NCBI RefSeq assembly: GCF_002007105.1
Contig: NZ_MVBC01000006.1
Location: 241,639-305,638, forward strand
Length of the DNA stretch: 64,000 nucleotides
Source: Hymenobacter sp. CRA2
GTDB taxonomy: Bacteria > Bacteroidota > Bacteroidia > Cytophagales > Hymenobacteraceae
Reading direction: 5' to 3'
Below are positions 40,917 through 50,100 of the stretch, one piece after another. Positions within the stretch are counted from its first letter, which is position 1. Every line of letters begins with the position of its first letter. Both the position numbers and the translations under genes were made by a program. The notes under the pieces are model-generated. The model was not told where the DNA came from, ran no database searches, and was given only the letters and a program-made list of their open reading frames with translations.

Positions 40917-42983
40917 ATGCCCCTTGCCCCTCCCTTGCTGCGTTGTGTGCTGCTTATTCTGCTTGTTATCAGTGGAGTACTAGGCGTGCATCCGTCGGTG
41001 GCCCAAACGGCACCGGTACCCGCCGACAACACCTGGTACGGCGTGGTGGCACGCGGCAGCGGCCGGGCGTTGGAGGTACGCGGCGCCGCGGCGGAGGCCG
41101 GCGCGGCCGTGGTGCAGTGGGAATTTACCCAGGCGCCCAGCCAGCAATGGCGCTTTGTGCGCATCAGCCCGGGCAGCGAGTGGTACCGCATCGAAGTGCG
41201 CCATAGCACCAAGTGCCTGACGGCCGAGCGGGCCGACGAAAACGCCCCGGTAGTGCAGCGCCCGTACACGGGCAGCCTGTTTCAGCAGTGGAAGCTGGTG
41301 GCCGCCGGCCCGATTGGCAGTGCCCAACTGGTGTGCCGCGGCAACGAAACGGCCAGCCTGGCCGTGGCCTCGGCTGACAAGGCCAACGGTACCGCCGTGG
41401 TGCTGCAGCGCTACCTCGGGCGCGCCGCCCAGCAGTGGCGCCTGTTTCCGCTGCGCCTGCGCGTGGCGCCCAGCGCCCCTACGTTCGGGCAGCTAGCGCC
41501 TCTCGCGGCGGCCATCAATACGCCGGCCAACGAGCTGCAGCCCGTGCTGACGGCCGATGGCAAGACCCTGTACTTCGTGCGTACCCGTTTTGCGGGCAAC
41601 ATGGAAGGCGTGGCCGAATCGGGGGACATCTGGACCAGCCAGACCACCGACGACGGCCAGACCTGGAGCCCGGCTACGCGCCTCGATGCCCTGAATACCC
41701 CCCAGCACAACGGCGTGCAGGCCGTGTTGGCCGGCGGCGAAGCGCTGCTGTTGCGCGGCTGGTACCAGCCGCGCGAAAACTCCTCGCGCGACGAAGGTGC
41801 CTCCCGGGCCCGGCGCGTGGGCAGCGGCTGGGGCAAAATTGAGTCGCTGGAAATCACCAACTACTATTCCACGGGCACCTCCACCACTTTCTTTCAGCCT
41901 GCCGATGAAAAGGTGCTGCTTATGAGCCTGGAGCGCGCCGACGGGCAGGGCGGCAACGACCTGTACGTAAGCCAGCGCGACGGCAACGGCGGCTGGGGCG
42001 AGCCCCACAGCCTCGGCCCGGTGGTGAATTCGCCCGGCTTTGATTTTGCCCCGTGGCTGGCGCCCGACGGCAAAACGCTGTATTTCGCTTCCTACGGCCA
42101 CGCCGGCTACGGCAGCGCCGACATCTTCGTGACCGAGCGGCAGGACGAGACGTGGACGCGGTGGAGCGAGCCGCTGAACCTGGGCCCGGCCGTGAACAGC
42201 GCGGGCTTCGATGCTTACTTCTCGCTCGGGCCCGACGGCAAATCGGCCTACTGGGCCATGTCGCGCACGGCCAACGGCCCCGCCGACATCGTGCGGGCCG
42301 CCGCCGGCCTCACGCCGCCCACCGACACGGCCGCCGCCAAGCCCGTGGTGGCCGTGGCCACTACCTCGGTGCCGCCGCGCGGCTTTGTGACCGGCAAGGT
42401 GCTGGACGCCCGCACCCGCAAGCCAGTAGTGGCGCAGGTAAAAGCCCAGCGGCTCGGCGGCGACATGGTGTTCAATGCCACCGGGCAGACCGATGCCGCC
42501 GGCGGTAATTTTCAGTTCTCGCTGCCGGCCGGGCGGTACCGGCTGGCGGCCACGGCCGGCGGCTTTCTGACCGCCGCCGATACGGTAATCGTGAACGGCG
42601 CCATGAACCTGGAGCTGCTGGTGCTGCCAGCTGCCGTGGGGGCCAAACTGGAACTGCCCACCATCATTTTTGCCCAGGGCAAAGCCAGCCTGCTCTCAGG
42701 CTCCTACAACGAGCTGAACCGCCTCGCGCGCACCTTGCTCGACAATCCCTCGGTGCAGATTCGGCTGGAAGGGCACACCGATAACCAGGGTGACGCGCAG
42801 AAAAACAAAGTCTTGTCGGAACAGCGCGTGGCCGAGGTAAAGCGCTACCTGGTAAGCCGCGGGGTAGGCGAGGAGCGCATCAGCACCGTCGGTTACGGTG
42901 GCAGCCGCCCGCGCGCCAGCAACGAGCGGGAGGAAACGCGCCGCCTGAACCGCCGCGTGGAATTTACCATCACCAAACAGTAG
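40917..42983 (+). CDS. Secreted multi-domain protein: ricin-like lectin, PD40 propeller, CarboxypepD_reg-like, OmpA C-terminal
   Basis: A 688-residue protein from ATG 40917 with a signal peptide (LLILLVISGVLGVHPSVAQ). Residues about 38-190 hold beta-trefoil units with a QxW pattern (PSQQWRFV, LFQQWKLV, AAQQWRLF), typical of ricin-type carbohydrate-binding domains. Residues about 200-480 form a PD40/WD40-like propeller (ADGKTLYFVRTR, PDGKTLYFAS, PDGKSAYWAMS). A carboxypeptidase-like Ig domain follows (GFVTGKVLDARTRKPV). The last 110 residues are the OmpA domain (IRLEGHTDNQGDAQKNKVLSEQRVAEVKRYLV), which binds peptidoglycan. It is probably an envelope-anchoring protein that reads glycans. A lectin fused to an OmpA/PD40 protein is a less usual architecture. 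Confidence 0.85.
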   Translation: MPLAPPLLRCVLLILLVISGVLGVHPSVAQTAPVPADNTWYGVVARGSGRALEVRGAAAEAGAAVVQWEFTQAPSQQWRFVRISPGSEWYRIEVRHSTKCLTAERADENAPVVQRPYTGSLFQQWKLVAAGPIGSAQLVCRGNETASLAVASADKANGTAVVLQRYLGRAAQQWRLFPLRLRVAPSAPTFGQLAPLAAAINTPANELQPVLTADGKTLYFVRTRFAGNMEGVAESGDIWTSQTTDDGQTWSPATRLDALNTPQHNGVQAVLAGGEALLLRGWYQPRENSSRDEGASRARRVGSGWGKIESLEITNYYSTGTSTTFFQPADEKVLLMSLERADGQGGNDLYVSQRDGNGGWGEPHSLGPVVNSPGFDFAPWLAPDGKTLYFASYGHAGYGSADIFVTERQDETWTRWSEPLNLGPAVNSAGFDAYFSLGPDGKSAYWAMSRTANGPADIVRAAAGLTPPTDTAAAKPVVAVATTSVPPRGFVTGKVLDARTRKPVVAQVKAQRLGGDMVFNATGQTDAAGGNFQFSLPAGRYRLAATAGGFLTAADTVIVNGAMNLELLVLPAAVGAKLELPTIIFAQGKASLLSGSYNELNRLARTLLDNPSVQIRLEGHTDNQGDAQKNKVLSEQRVAEVKRYLVSRGVGEERISTVGYGGSRPRASNEREETRRLNRRVEFTITKQ

Positions 42984-43113
42984 CCCCGCTGCCCAGTGCG
43001 CGTTGGTAATCTGGATCAAGCCGCTGGGAGAGAGTAGCCGCAAGCCCCATCCCGGCTACCTGGCACAGGCCCATCGGCGTAACCTTCAGCTGCCGATTCA
43101 CCGTCATCTGCTC

Positions 43114-44031
43114 ATGAAAGCCATTGTTCAGCGAGAAATAACCTTGCCGAAGCTGCCATCGGCCTCGGGCATCGAAGTGGTGGGCAATTACGCCTACATC
43201 ATCGGCGACGATGCGCCCTTTCTCTACTGCTTTCAGGCGGCGGATCTGACGGCGGCCCGGCCCATTTCGCTGTTTGAAACGGCACACTTCAGCTCCGGCC
43301 GCATCCCCAAAAGCCTGAAGCCCGACCTGGAGTGCCTCACGGCCGTGGCCCTGCCTGACAAGGAAAGCGGGCTGCTGGTGATGGGCTCGGGCGCCACCGC
43401 GGCGCGGGAAGTGGGCTATTGGGTGAGCCTGGGGGCTGGTCAGCCGCCCAGCGCGGCCGTGTATCCGCTGTCGCTGACGCCGCTGTACGCCGCCCTGCGC
43501 GCGCTGCTGCCCAAGGGCCTGGAGCTGAACCTGGAGGCCGCTGCCGCCACCGACGACGCCCTGCTGCTGATGCAGCGCAGCGTGGGCACAGCTGCCGGCA
43601 ACCTGGTGTTTCGTTGCCCACTGGGCCCCACGATGGAGTTTGTCCAGCACCGCACCAGCCGCTTGCCTAGCATTGACGTGCAGCGTTACGAGTTGCCCCG
43701 TATTGCTGGCAAGCCGGCGGGTTTTTCGGGCGCCACCATCCACGGTGGCCGCTTGTTCGTGACGGCCTCGGTGGAGGACACCACTGACCCCGTGGCCGAC
43801 GGCGCGGTGCTTGGTAGCTTCGTGGGCATTATCGACCCGCGGCAGCCCACGCGCTCAGTGCTGCCCGCGGCGCTGGCCCTACTGGAATTGCCGGGCGGTC
43901 GGGCGTACCGCGGCAAAGTGGAAAGCGTAACGGTGCGCCGCGAACTGAGCCCCAGCCACTACGAGCTGCTGCTGGTAACCGACGACGATGCGGGCGGCTC
44001 CACCGCCGTATTCGTGGAGCTGACGCTGTAG
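43114..44031 (+). CDS. DUF6929-like beta-propeller protein
   Basis: A 305-residue protein from ATG 43114 (MKAIVQREITLPKLPSASGIEVVGNYAYIIGDD). It has repeated beta-strand blocks with short Asp/Gly turns and conserved-looking VVGNYAYIIGDD, DLECLTAVAL, LLVMGSGATAAR, FSGATIHGGRLFVTASVE and KVESVTV segments. A DUF6929-like, six-bladed propeller-type fold is suggested; family recall is moderate. No signal peptide, so probably cytoplasmic. Function unknown. Confidence 0.6.
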   Translation: MKAIVQREITLPKLPSASGIEVVGNYAYIIGDDAPFLYCFQAADLTAARPISLFETAHFSSGRIPKSLKPDLECLTAVALPDKESGLLVMGSGATAAREVGYWVSLGAGQPPSAAVYPLSLTPLYAALRALLPKGLELNLEAAAATDDALLLMQRSVGTAAGNLVFRCPLGPTMEFVQHRTSRLPSIDVQRYELPRIAGKPAGFSGATIHGGRLFVTASVEDTTDPVADGAVLGSFVGIIDPRQPTRSVLPAALALLELPGGRAYRGKVESVTVRRELSPSHYELLLVTDDDAGGSTAVFVELTL

Positions 44032-44116
44032 CGACCCGTCAAGGAACGGTTAGTGGGTGAAGGGGGTACCCTACGGTTTCTGCGACGGTTGAACGCGTGC
44101 GTATGGCAGATTTTGG

Positions 44117-44124
44117 TAGCTTGG
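44117..44124 (+). promoter_or_regulatory. Candidate -7 box (TAGCTTGG)
   Basis: A TAnnTTG element 32 bases upstream of the SPFH gene. A TTG lies 25 bases further upstream (44089-44091), a slightly long -33/-7 spacing. Confidence 0.35.
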
Positions 44125-44155
44125 CAGCAGCTTTTCTCCCATCATCCTGCCGCTT

Positions 44156-45157
44156 ATGGGCCTGTTCGATTTCATCCGCAACGAACTCATCGAGATTATT
44201 GACTGGGTCGATAACTCGACGGACACCGTCATCTGGAAATTCCCCGACCAGGAAAACAACATCAAGTACGGCGCGCAGCTGGTGGTGCGCGAATCGCAGG
44301 TGGCCGTGTTTCTGAACGAAGGCCGGATTGCCGACGTGTTTGGGCCGGGGCGCTACACGCTCACCACGCAGAACATGCCGGTGCTCACCACGCTGCGCGG
44401 CTGGAAGTACGGCTTTGAGTCGCCCTTCAAGGCCGACGTGTACTTTGCCTCCACCAAGCAGTTTACCAACCTGAAGTGGGGCACGCAGAACCCTTTCATC
44501 GTGCGCGACCCGGAGTTCAAGCAGGTACGCGTGCGCGCTTTCGGGACGTACGCCCTGCGCGTGCAGGACGCGGGCCAGTTCGTGCGTGAGTTTGCGGGTA
44601 CGGCTGCCGTCCTGCGCATTGCCGACGTGGAAGGGCAGTTGCGCTCGGCCATCGTCAATAAGTTTTCCGACGCCATTGCCGAGGCCGGGGTGTCGGTGCT
44701 GGACCTGGCCCGTAACTACCAGGAGCTGGGCGAGCGGCTGCGCCCCCTGCTGCAGGACGACTTTGGCGCCTATGGGCTGGAGCTGACGCGTTTCTACATC
44801 GAAAACACCAGCCTGCCGCCCGAAGTCGAAGCCTTCCTCGACAAAACCACCCAGATGAACATGGTGGGCGACATGGGCCGCTTCCAGCAGTTTCAGGCCG
44901 GCGTAGCGGTAGAAAAAGCCGCTGAAAGCTCCGGGGCTGGCAGCGCCGCCGTGTTGCTCGGTGGCCTGGGCAACTTCATGGCCGGCACTACTGCTCCGGC
45001 TGGCGCTCCGGCCGCTGGCCCTGCGCCCGCCGCGGGCCCAACCGACAAGGCGCAGGTGCTGGAGCTGCTCAAGCAGCTCGGCGAGCTGAAAGCGGCCGGG
45101 GTGCTGAGCGAAGAGGAGTTTACGGCTAAGAAAGCCGAGCTGCTGGCCCGGTTGTAA
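44156..45157 (+). CDS. SPFH domain protein (YdjI/virion-core type) with C-terminal SHOCT
   Basis: A 333-residue protein. The N-terminal 40 residues (MGLFDFIRNELIEIIDWVDN, then IWKFPDQENNIKYGAQLVVRESQVAVFLNEG) begin an SPFH/prohibitin-like domain (about 45-250) with the characteristic FGPGRYTLTTQNMPVL. An Ala/Gly/Pro-rich linker follows, and the last 35 residues form a SHOCT-like helical hairpin (LLKQLGELKAAGVLSEEEFTAKKAELLARL). In Bacillus, YdjI partners the PspA-type protein YdjF in envelope stress response. Here the next gene encodes a zinc-ribbon membrane protein, 7 bases downstream, so they are surely one operon. Confidence 0.88.
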   Translation: MGLFDFIRNELIEIIDWVDNSTDTVIWKFPDQENNIKYGAQLVVRESQVAVFLNEGRIADVFGPGRYTLTTQNMPVLTTLRGWKYGFESPFKADVYFASTKQFTNLKWGTQNPFIVRDPEFKQVRVRAFGTYALRVQDAGQFVREFAGTAAVLRIADVEGQLRSAIVNKFSDAIAEAGVSVLDLARNYQELGERLRPLLQDDFGAYGLELTRFYIENTSLPPEVEAFLDKTTQMNMVGDMGRFQQFQAGVAVEKAAESSGAGSAAVLLGGLGNFMAGTTAPAGAPAAGPAPAAGPTDKAQVLELLKQLGELKAAGVLSEEEFTAKKAELLARL

Positions 45158-45164
45158 TCCCCGC

Positions 45165-46298
45165 ATGGAACCATCTTTTCGCGCCGATGCCGACCCGAAG
45201 CAAGTCGGCAACGTGGTGCACGCGCCGTGCCCGCGGTGCGGCGCGCAGCTGAAGTTTTCGGCCGGCACCCAGCAGCTGAGCTGCGAGTACTGTCAGCACG
45301 CCGAGCCCATCGACTTTACGCGCAACCGGCTGCAGGAAAACCGACTGGACTTTCAGCTGCGGGGCCACGAGCTACCCCACGCGCCTACGGCCGAGAAACA
45401 GGTGTTTTCGTGCCACAACTGCGGGGCGCAGACCACCGTGGGCGACGACACGCCCACGATTACCTGCGCCTTCTGCGGTTCGAAGAACGTAAACCCCGAC
45501 GCTCATAAAACCCGCCTGATCGAGCCGGCGGGCGTGATGCCGTTTTTCGTGCCGCGCGAGCGGGTGCAGCAGCAGTTTAAGGCTTGGGTGGGTAGCTACT
45601 GGCTGGCCCCTTCCAGCCTGAAATCGGGCGCGGCTCTCGACAACCTGCACGGGCTGTACATGCCGTACTGGACCTTCGACGCACAGGCCACCTCGGAGTG
45701 GGCGGGCGACGCGGGCTATTATTACTACGTAACGGTGGAAGGCCGCGACGCGAAGGGCAACCGCGTGACGCGGCAGGAGCAGCGCACCCGCTGGGAACAC
45801 CACCGCGGCACGCACCAGGCGTTCTACGACGACCTGCTCATCATGGCCTCCAGTAAGCTCTCCATGGCCGAGCACCACGTGGCGCAGGCCAGCCGCTACG
45901 AGCTGCAGGCCGTCGTCGACTACGACCCGCGGCTGCTGCTGGGCTGGGAGGCCGAGGTGTACAGCATTGATCTGGCGGCCAGTGCCCACAAGGTGGAAAG
46001 CATTATTGGGCAGCGCGAGGAGGAGGCTTGCTCCGAGGAGCTGGGCGGCGACACCCAGCGTGGCCTGCAAGTGGACACGGTACTCACCGAGCAAACCTTC
46101 AAGCATCTGCTGCTGCCGCTTTGGATCTGTACCTACCAGTACCGGGGCAAGCTCTACCGGTTTCTCGTCAACGGGCAGACCGGTGAAGTAGCGGGCGAGC
46201 GGCCGGTTTCCTGGGTAAAGGTGGCCTTACTGGTCCTGCTGGCCGTGCTACTGCTGGCTGCCTTTGCGTACTGGCAAAGCCAGCCGACGCGCCACTAG
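45165..46298 (+). CDS. Zinc-ribbon membrane-anchored protein
   Basis: A 377-residue protein starting 7 bases after the SPFH gene stop. It has two zinc ribbons at the N-terminus (CPRCGAQLKFSAGTQQLSCEYCQHA and CHNCGAQTTVGDDTPTITCAFCGS), each with two CxxC pairs. A central region of unknown fold follows (MPFFVPRERVQQQFKAWVGSYWLAPSSL, WTFDAQATSEWAGDAGYYYYVT). A single C-terminal transmembrane segment (ALLVLLAVLLLAAFAY) ends with a short tail. This is the usual companion of SPFH/YdjI-like proteins. Probably membrane-anchored with a cytoplasmic zinc-ribbon domain. Confidence 0.8.
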   Translation: MEPSFRADADPKQVGNVVHAPCPRCGAQLKFSAGTQQLSCEYCQHAEPIDFTRNRLQENRLDFQLRGHELPHAPTAEKQVFSCHNCGAQTTVGDDTPTITCAFCGSKNVNPDAHKTRLIEPAGVMPFFVPRERVQQQFKAWVGSYWLAPSSLKSGAALDNLHGLYMPYWTFDAQATSEWAGDAGYYYYVTVEGRDAKGNRVTRQEQRTRWEHHRGTHQAFYDDLLIMASSKLSMAEHHVAQASRYELQAVVDYDPRLLLGWEAEVYSIDLAASAHKVESIIGQREEEACSEELGGDTQRGLQVDTVLTEQTFKHLLLPLWICTYQYRGKLYRFLVNGQTGEVAGERPVSWVKVALLVLLAVLLLAAFAYWQSQPTRH

Positions 46299-46305
46299 CC
46301 CGCGG

Positions 46306-46509
46306 CTAGGCGGGGAGCTTGCGCAGCTGCCGGCCCAGCACCACGGCGCGGCCGCTGGCAAACTCAACCAGCATGGTGCCGTTGCTGCCCCGGATGCACT
46401 TGCCGCGTCCATCGAGCACGGCCACGCAAAGCTGCCCGACCAGCGGCGAGCCGGTGAGCCGGCATAGCCGGTCGCCAAGGTAGCGGTAGGAGGCAGGGGG
46501 ATTGGGCAT
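46306..46509 (-). CDS. Small hypothetical protein
   Basis: A 67-residue protein reading leftward from 46509 (MPNPPASYRYLGDRLC). The segment GQLCVAVLDGRGKCIRGSNGTMLVEFASGRAVVLGRQLRKL looks like a compact small beta domain with two Cys residues. It starts a convergent position against the zinc-ribbon gene, whose stop is 7 bases away. No family recognised. Coding status is moderate, resting on protein-like composition only. Confidence 0.4.
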   Translation of the reverse strand: MPNPPASYRYLGDRLCRLTGSPLVGQLCVAVLDGRGKCIRGSNGTMLVEFASGRAVVLGRQLRKLPA

Positions 46510-46619
46510 ACCGGGGCCAACACGGGCCTGCCGGGTCGGAGTTCAGGTTTTGGCGCAAGTGCTGCCGCAGCGAACCTGAAGAGCCAGTGCAGATGCCGGT
46601 AGCGAGTCGTTGGCATTAG

Positions 46620-47179
46620 CATGGATTACCTGGTGTGGTCTGCCAGCCAGCGCTTTAAGCGCTAGGAAGTAGCCCATATGGCAAGACGTATAACCCGCCG
46701 TTTTTATTAGCTGACTGGCAAAGCAGAAAAGAAGTCGGGTCCATTCTTATCTAATCAGGTATGATGAAGCTTATGCCTTTAAGTTCGGCCTAAAACCATG
46801 CTATATGCTTAAACTAAAATAGGTTATGACTATTTATAGCGGAACTGAAATCTTAGCTGATAACCGAGGCGTTTTCCCAAAAAAGTAACGGAATAACGAA
46901 GCTTTTTTTGATGAATCCCGAGAAAAAAGAAGCAAAGAAGAATAGAACTTATCCGCTGATGTATTCCCAAAAATAGACACGGTTTCTAATAACTGGAAAC
47001 TATGAGATATGTCATATCCAGCCTCTGGGTAAGTTTTTATATTGCTGACTTGTTAAAAGTCTTTTAATCCCGTTTCAGGGGAGTTATTGAATTATTCCAC
47101 TTTGTGGGGTCTAATTTTGTGGTTGCCTTTCCGCGAGCTACTGCTGGGAAAGGGTGTTTCGACCAATTAACCCTCTTAT
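46620..47179. other. AT-rich leader region of the large surface-protein gene
   Basis: About 560 bases distinctly AT-richer than the rest of the window. All frames are broken by stops. It contains homopolymer runs, scattered short palindromes (for example GACTT...AAGTC near 47046-47059) and no perfect TAnnTTTG box. It may hold the promoter or regulatory leader of the gene at 47180, or be a remnant of an inserted element. Confidence 0.45.
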
Positions 47180-50100
47180 ATGAGAACACCCGTACGTTTT
47201 TGGGCCTTGCTGGGGTCCTTGATTCCGTTGGGTTTGGCTGGGCAGGCTTGGGGTCAGTGTACCTCCGCGGCCACCACCACGCTGGCATTTTCCAGTGGCG
47301 CAGCAAGCGGCGACTGGAAGGCACGCGCACCCTTGGCAGTACCCGCGGGTACCACTTTTACCACAATCGGCAGCAGCGGCTATAATTCCGCGGCTCCTAC
47401 CGCCACGCTGGCTACGCAGCAGCTGAACGGAGTCACCTCGCTGGAGTGGGCAAACGCGCACGCAGGCGCTACCCCACTGGCCGATCGGTACTCCAACGTC
47501 ACGTTTCGTTTCAACCGGGCCGTTAGTGGCGCTACCATCCGGATTCAGGACATCGACGCCTCAAGCGGCTTTATCGACCAGGTAACGTTTGCTGGAAGCA
47601 ACAACGGTGCGGCGGTGGTACCTGCGCTGAGAAAGGCCAGCAACACGACAACAACCACTACCATCAGCGGAACTACCGCTACGGGGGCTTCCAACGTGGC
47701 CAACACCACGGATGGTACCATCATTGCCACCTTCAGTAGCGACATCACCGAAATAACCCTTACGTACCGCAACAACTTTAACGGGACGCCGGCCAACCAG
47801 GCGGTAGGCATCGAGCAGATATCCTGGTGCCGCGTCGCGCCCGTGGCCAGCGACGTGACCAACGCGGCAGCGCTGGCCAGCTCGGCTGCGCAAACGGGGA
47901 TAAGCGGCCTGAGCGCGGTGGCCGACGGCTCGGTAACCAGCTTTACCGTAACGCAGCTGCCGGCCGCCAACGAAGGTGTGCTGTACTACAACTCGCCCGC
48001 TTTCCTGAACCCCAACCGGTACCTGGAAGTAACGCCCACCACGACGCTGTCCACTACCCAGGCGGCTACCCTGCGCTTCGATCCGGCGCCGAGTTTCTCG
48101 GGTGGCAACGTCACCTTTCTCTACACGGCAACCGACGATGCCGGGCTGGAATCGAACACCGCCACCTACACCATTCCCATCCAGGCGGTGGCCGGACCGG
48201 CGGGCTGCGGCAGCTCCTACCTCGATGGCACTTCGCACAGCGGCCTGACGGCGGAGTACTATAGCGGCAACTTCGCCGATAACCTGGGCTTCTTTGCCGC
48301 CGCCACGCCCGCCCTGCGGCGCTTTGACGCCCAACTGGACTTCGGCACCAGCGGTTGGGGCAACTTCACCAGTTTCACCTCGGGCACCATTGCCAACCCG
48401 GACAACTACAGCGCCCGTTACCGCGGCAGCATCTACGTGACCGAAGATGCGAACTACACCTTCTACCTGACCTCCGACGACGCCTCGTACCTCTGGCTCG
48501 ACGCGGCCGCGCTGGCTGCCACACCTACGGTGGCATCGGCCACTATCAACAACGGCGGTGGGCATACCTCGCGGGAGCGTTCGGCCACGGTGTTTTTGAG
48601 CAAGGGCCTGCACAACCTGTTGATATTCTACGGCGAAGGCACCGGTGACAACCTATTGACCCTCGAGTATGCCCGCCCTGCGGCTAACGGCATTTCGGCC
48701 ATCAGCCGGCAAGTCGTGCCCAACGCGGTGCTGTGCGCCGGCCCCGGCAACTTGCCCCCCGTAGCCAATAACGTCAGCGGCAACCTGCCGGCCGTGGGCT
48801 ACACCCTCACGCAGGCCCTAAGCGGCACGGACCCCGACGGCAGCATTGCCAGCTTCATCATCAATACCCTGCCGGCCAACGGCACACTGGCCCTGAACGG
48901 CACGGCCGTAACCGTTGGCCAGAGCATTGCTGTGGCTGAGGCCGGCAACCTGACCTTCAGCGGCCTCGTGGGCACGACCTCGTTCCAGTACTACGCCGTC
49001 GACAACCAGGGCATGCGCTCGGTGGCCACGGCTACGTACACCATCAGCGCCCCGAACCGCGCGCCGGTAGTCAACAACGACTCGCGCGACGTGCCGCTGA
49101 ACACCACCGTGAGCGGCAACGTGGTGCTGAATGACGCGGACCAGGAGCAGAACCTGTTCACCGTGACGCTAGCCAGCGGCCCCAGCCGCGGCACGCTCAC
49201 GCTGAACGCCAACGGCACGTACTCCTACACGCCCGCCATGGGCTACACCGGCCCCGACAGCTTCACCTACACGGCCTGCGACAACGCTACGCCTTCTCTG
49301 TGCTCGGGCACGGCCACGGTAAACCTGCGCGTATTCAGTACGAACACGGCCTGCACCTCGGCCACGGGCTCGAACCTGCTGCAGAACCCGGCCTTCACCA
49401 GCGGCAACACGGGCTTCACCACCAACTACCGCTACGTAGCGTCGGGCTACACCACGACCAACGGAACCGTCAACGCCAACTCGGGCCTGTACCCGGAGGG
49501 CACCTACACGGTAGGCGCCAGCGCCACTACCTACCACCCGAGCTTCCAGGGCACGGGCCACACCGGCGGCACCGGCGACAACTTCCTGATGGTAAACGGT
49601 GCGGCCTCCATCCGCACCCTGTATGCCCAAACCGTAACCGTACAGCCGGGCCGCTACTACACCTTCTCGGCGTTCTTCAACAACCTGCTGGCCCCGGGCA
49701 GCAACGGCGGCGTGCCGGAGCTGGGCTTCGTTATCAACGGCGAAGCGGTATCGGGTACCATCACCCTGAACGAGTCGCCTGATCAGTGGGTGCAGTTCTC
49801 CGATGTGTGGTACTCGGGCACGAACACCACGGCTACCTTTGAAATCCGCAACGTGAGCACGGCCCTGGGCGGCAACGACCTGGCCGTGGACGACGTGTAC
49901 TTCGGCTCGTGCAACCTGGCCCCCACGGCCGTAGCCGATGCCGCGACCATGCCTGGCAGCAGCGCCAGCACTACGCTGAACGTGCTGACCAACGACGTAG
50001 ACCCGGAGAGTTCCTTCAACGCGGCCACCGTCGACCTGAACCCGAGCGTGGCCGGCCAGCAAACCTCCGTGGCCGTAACCGGTGGCAGCTTCTCGGTAAG

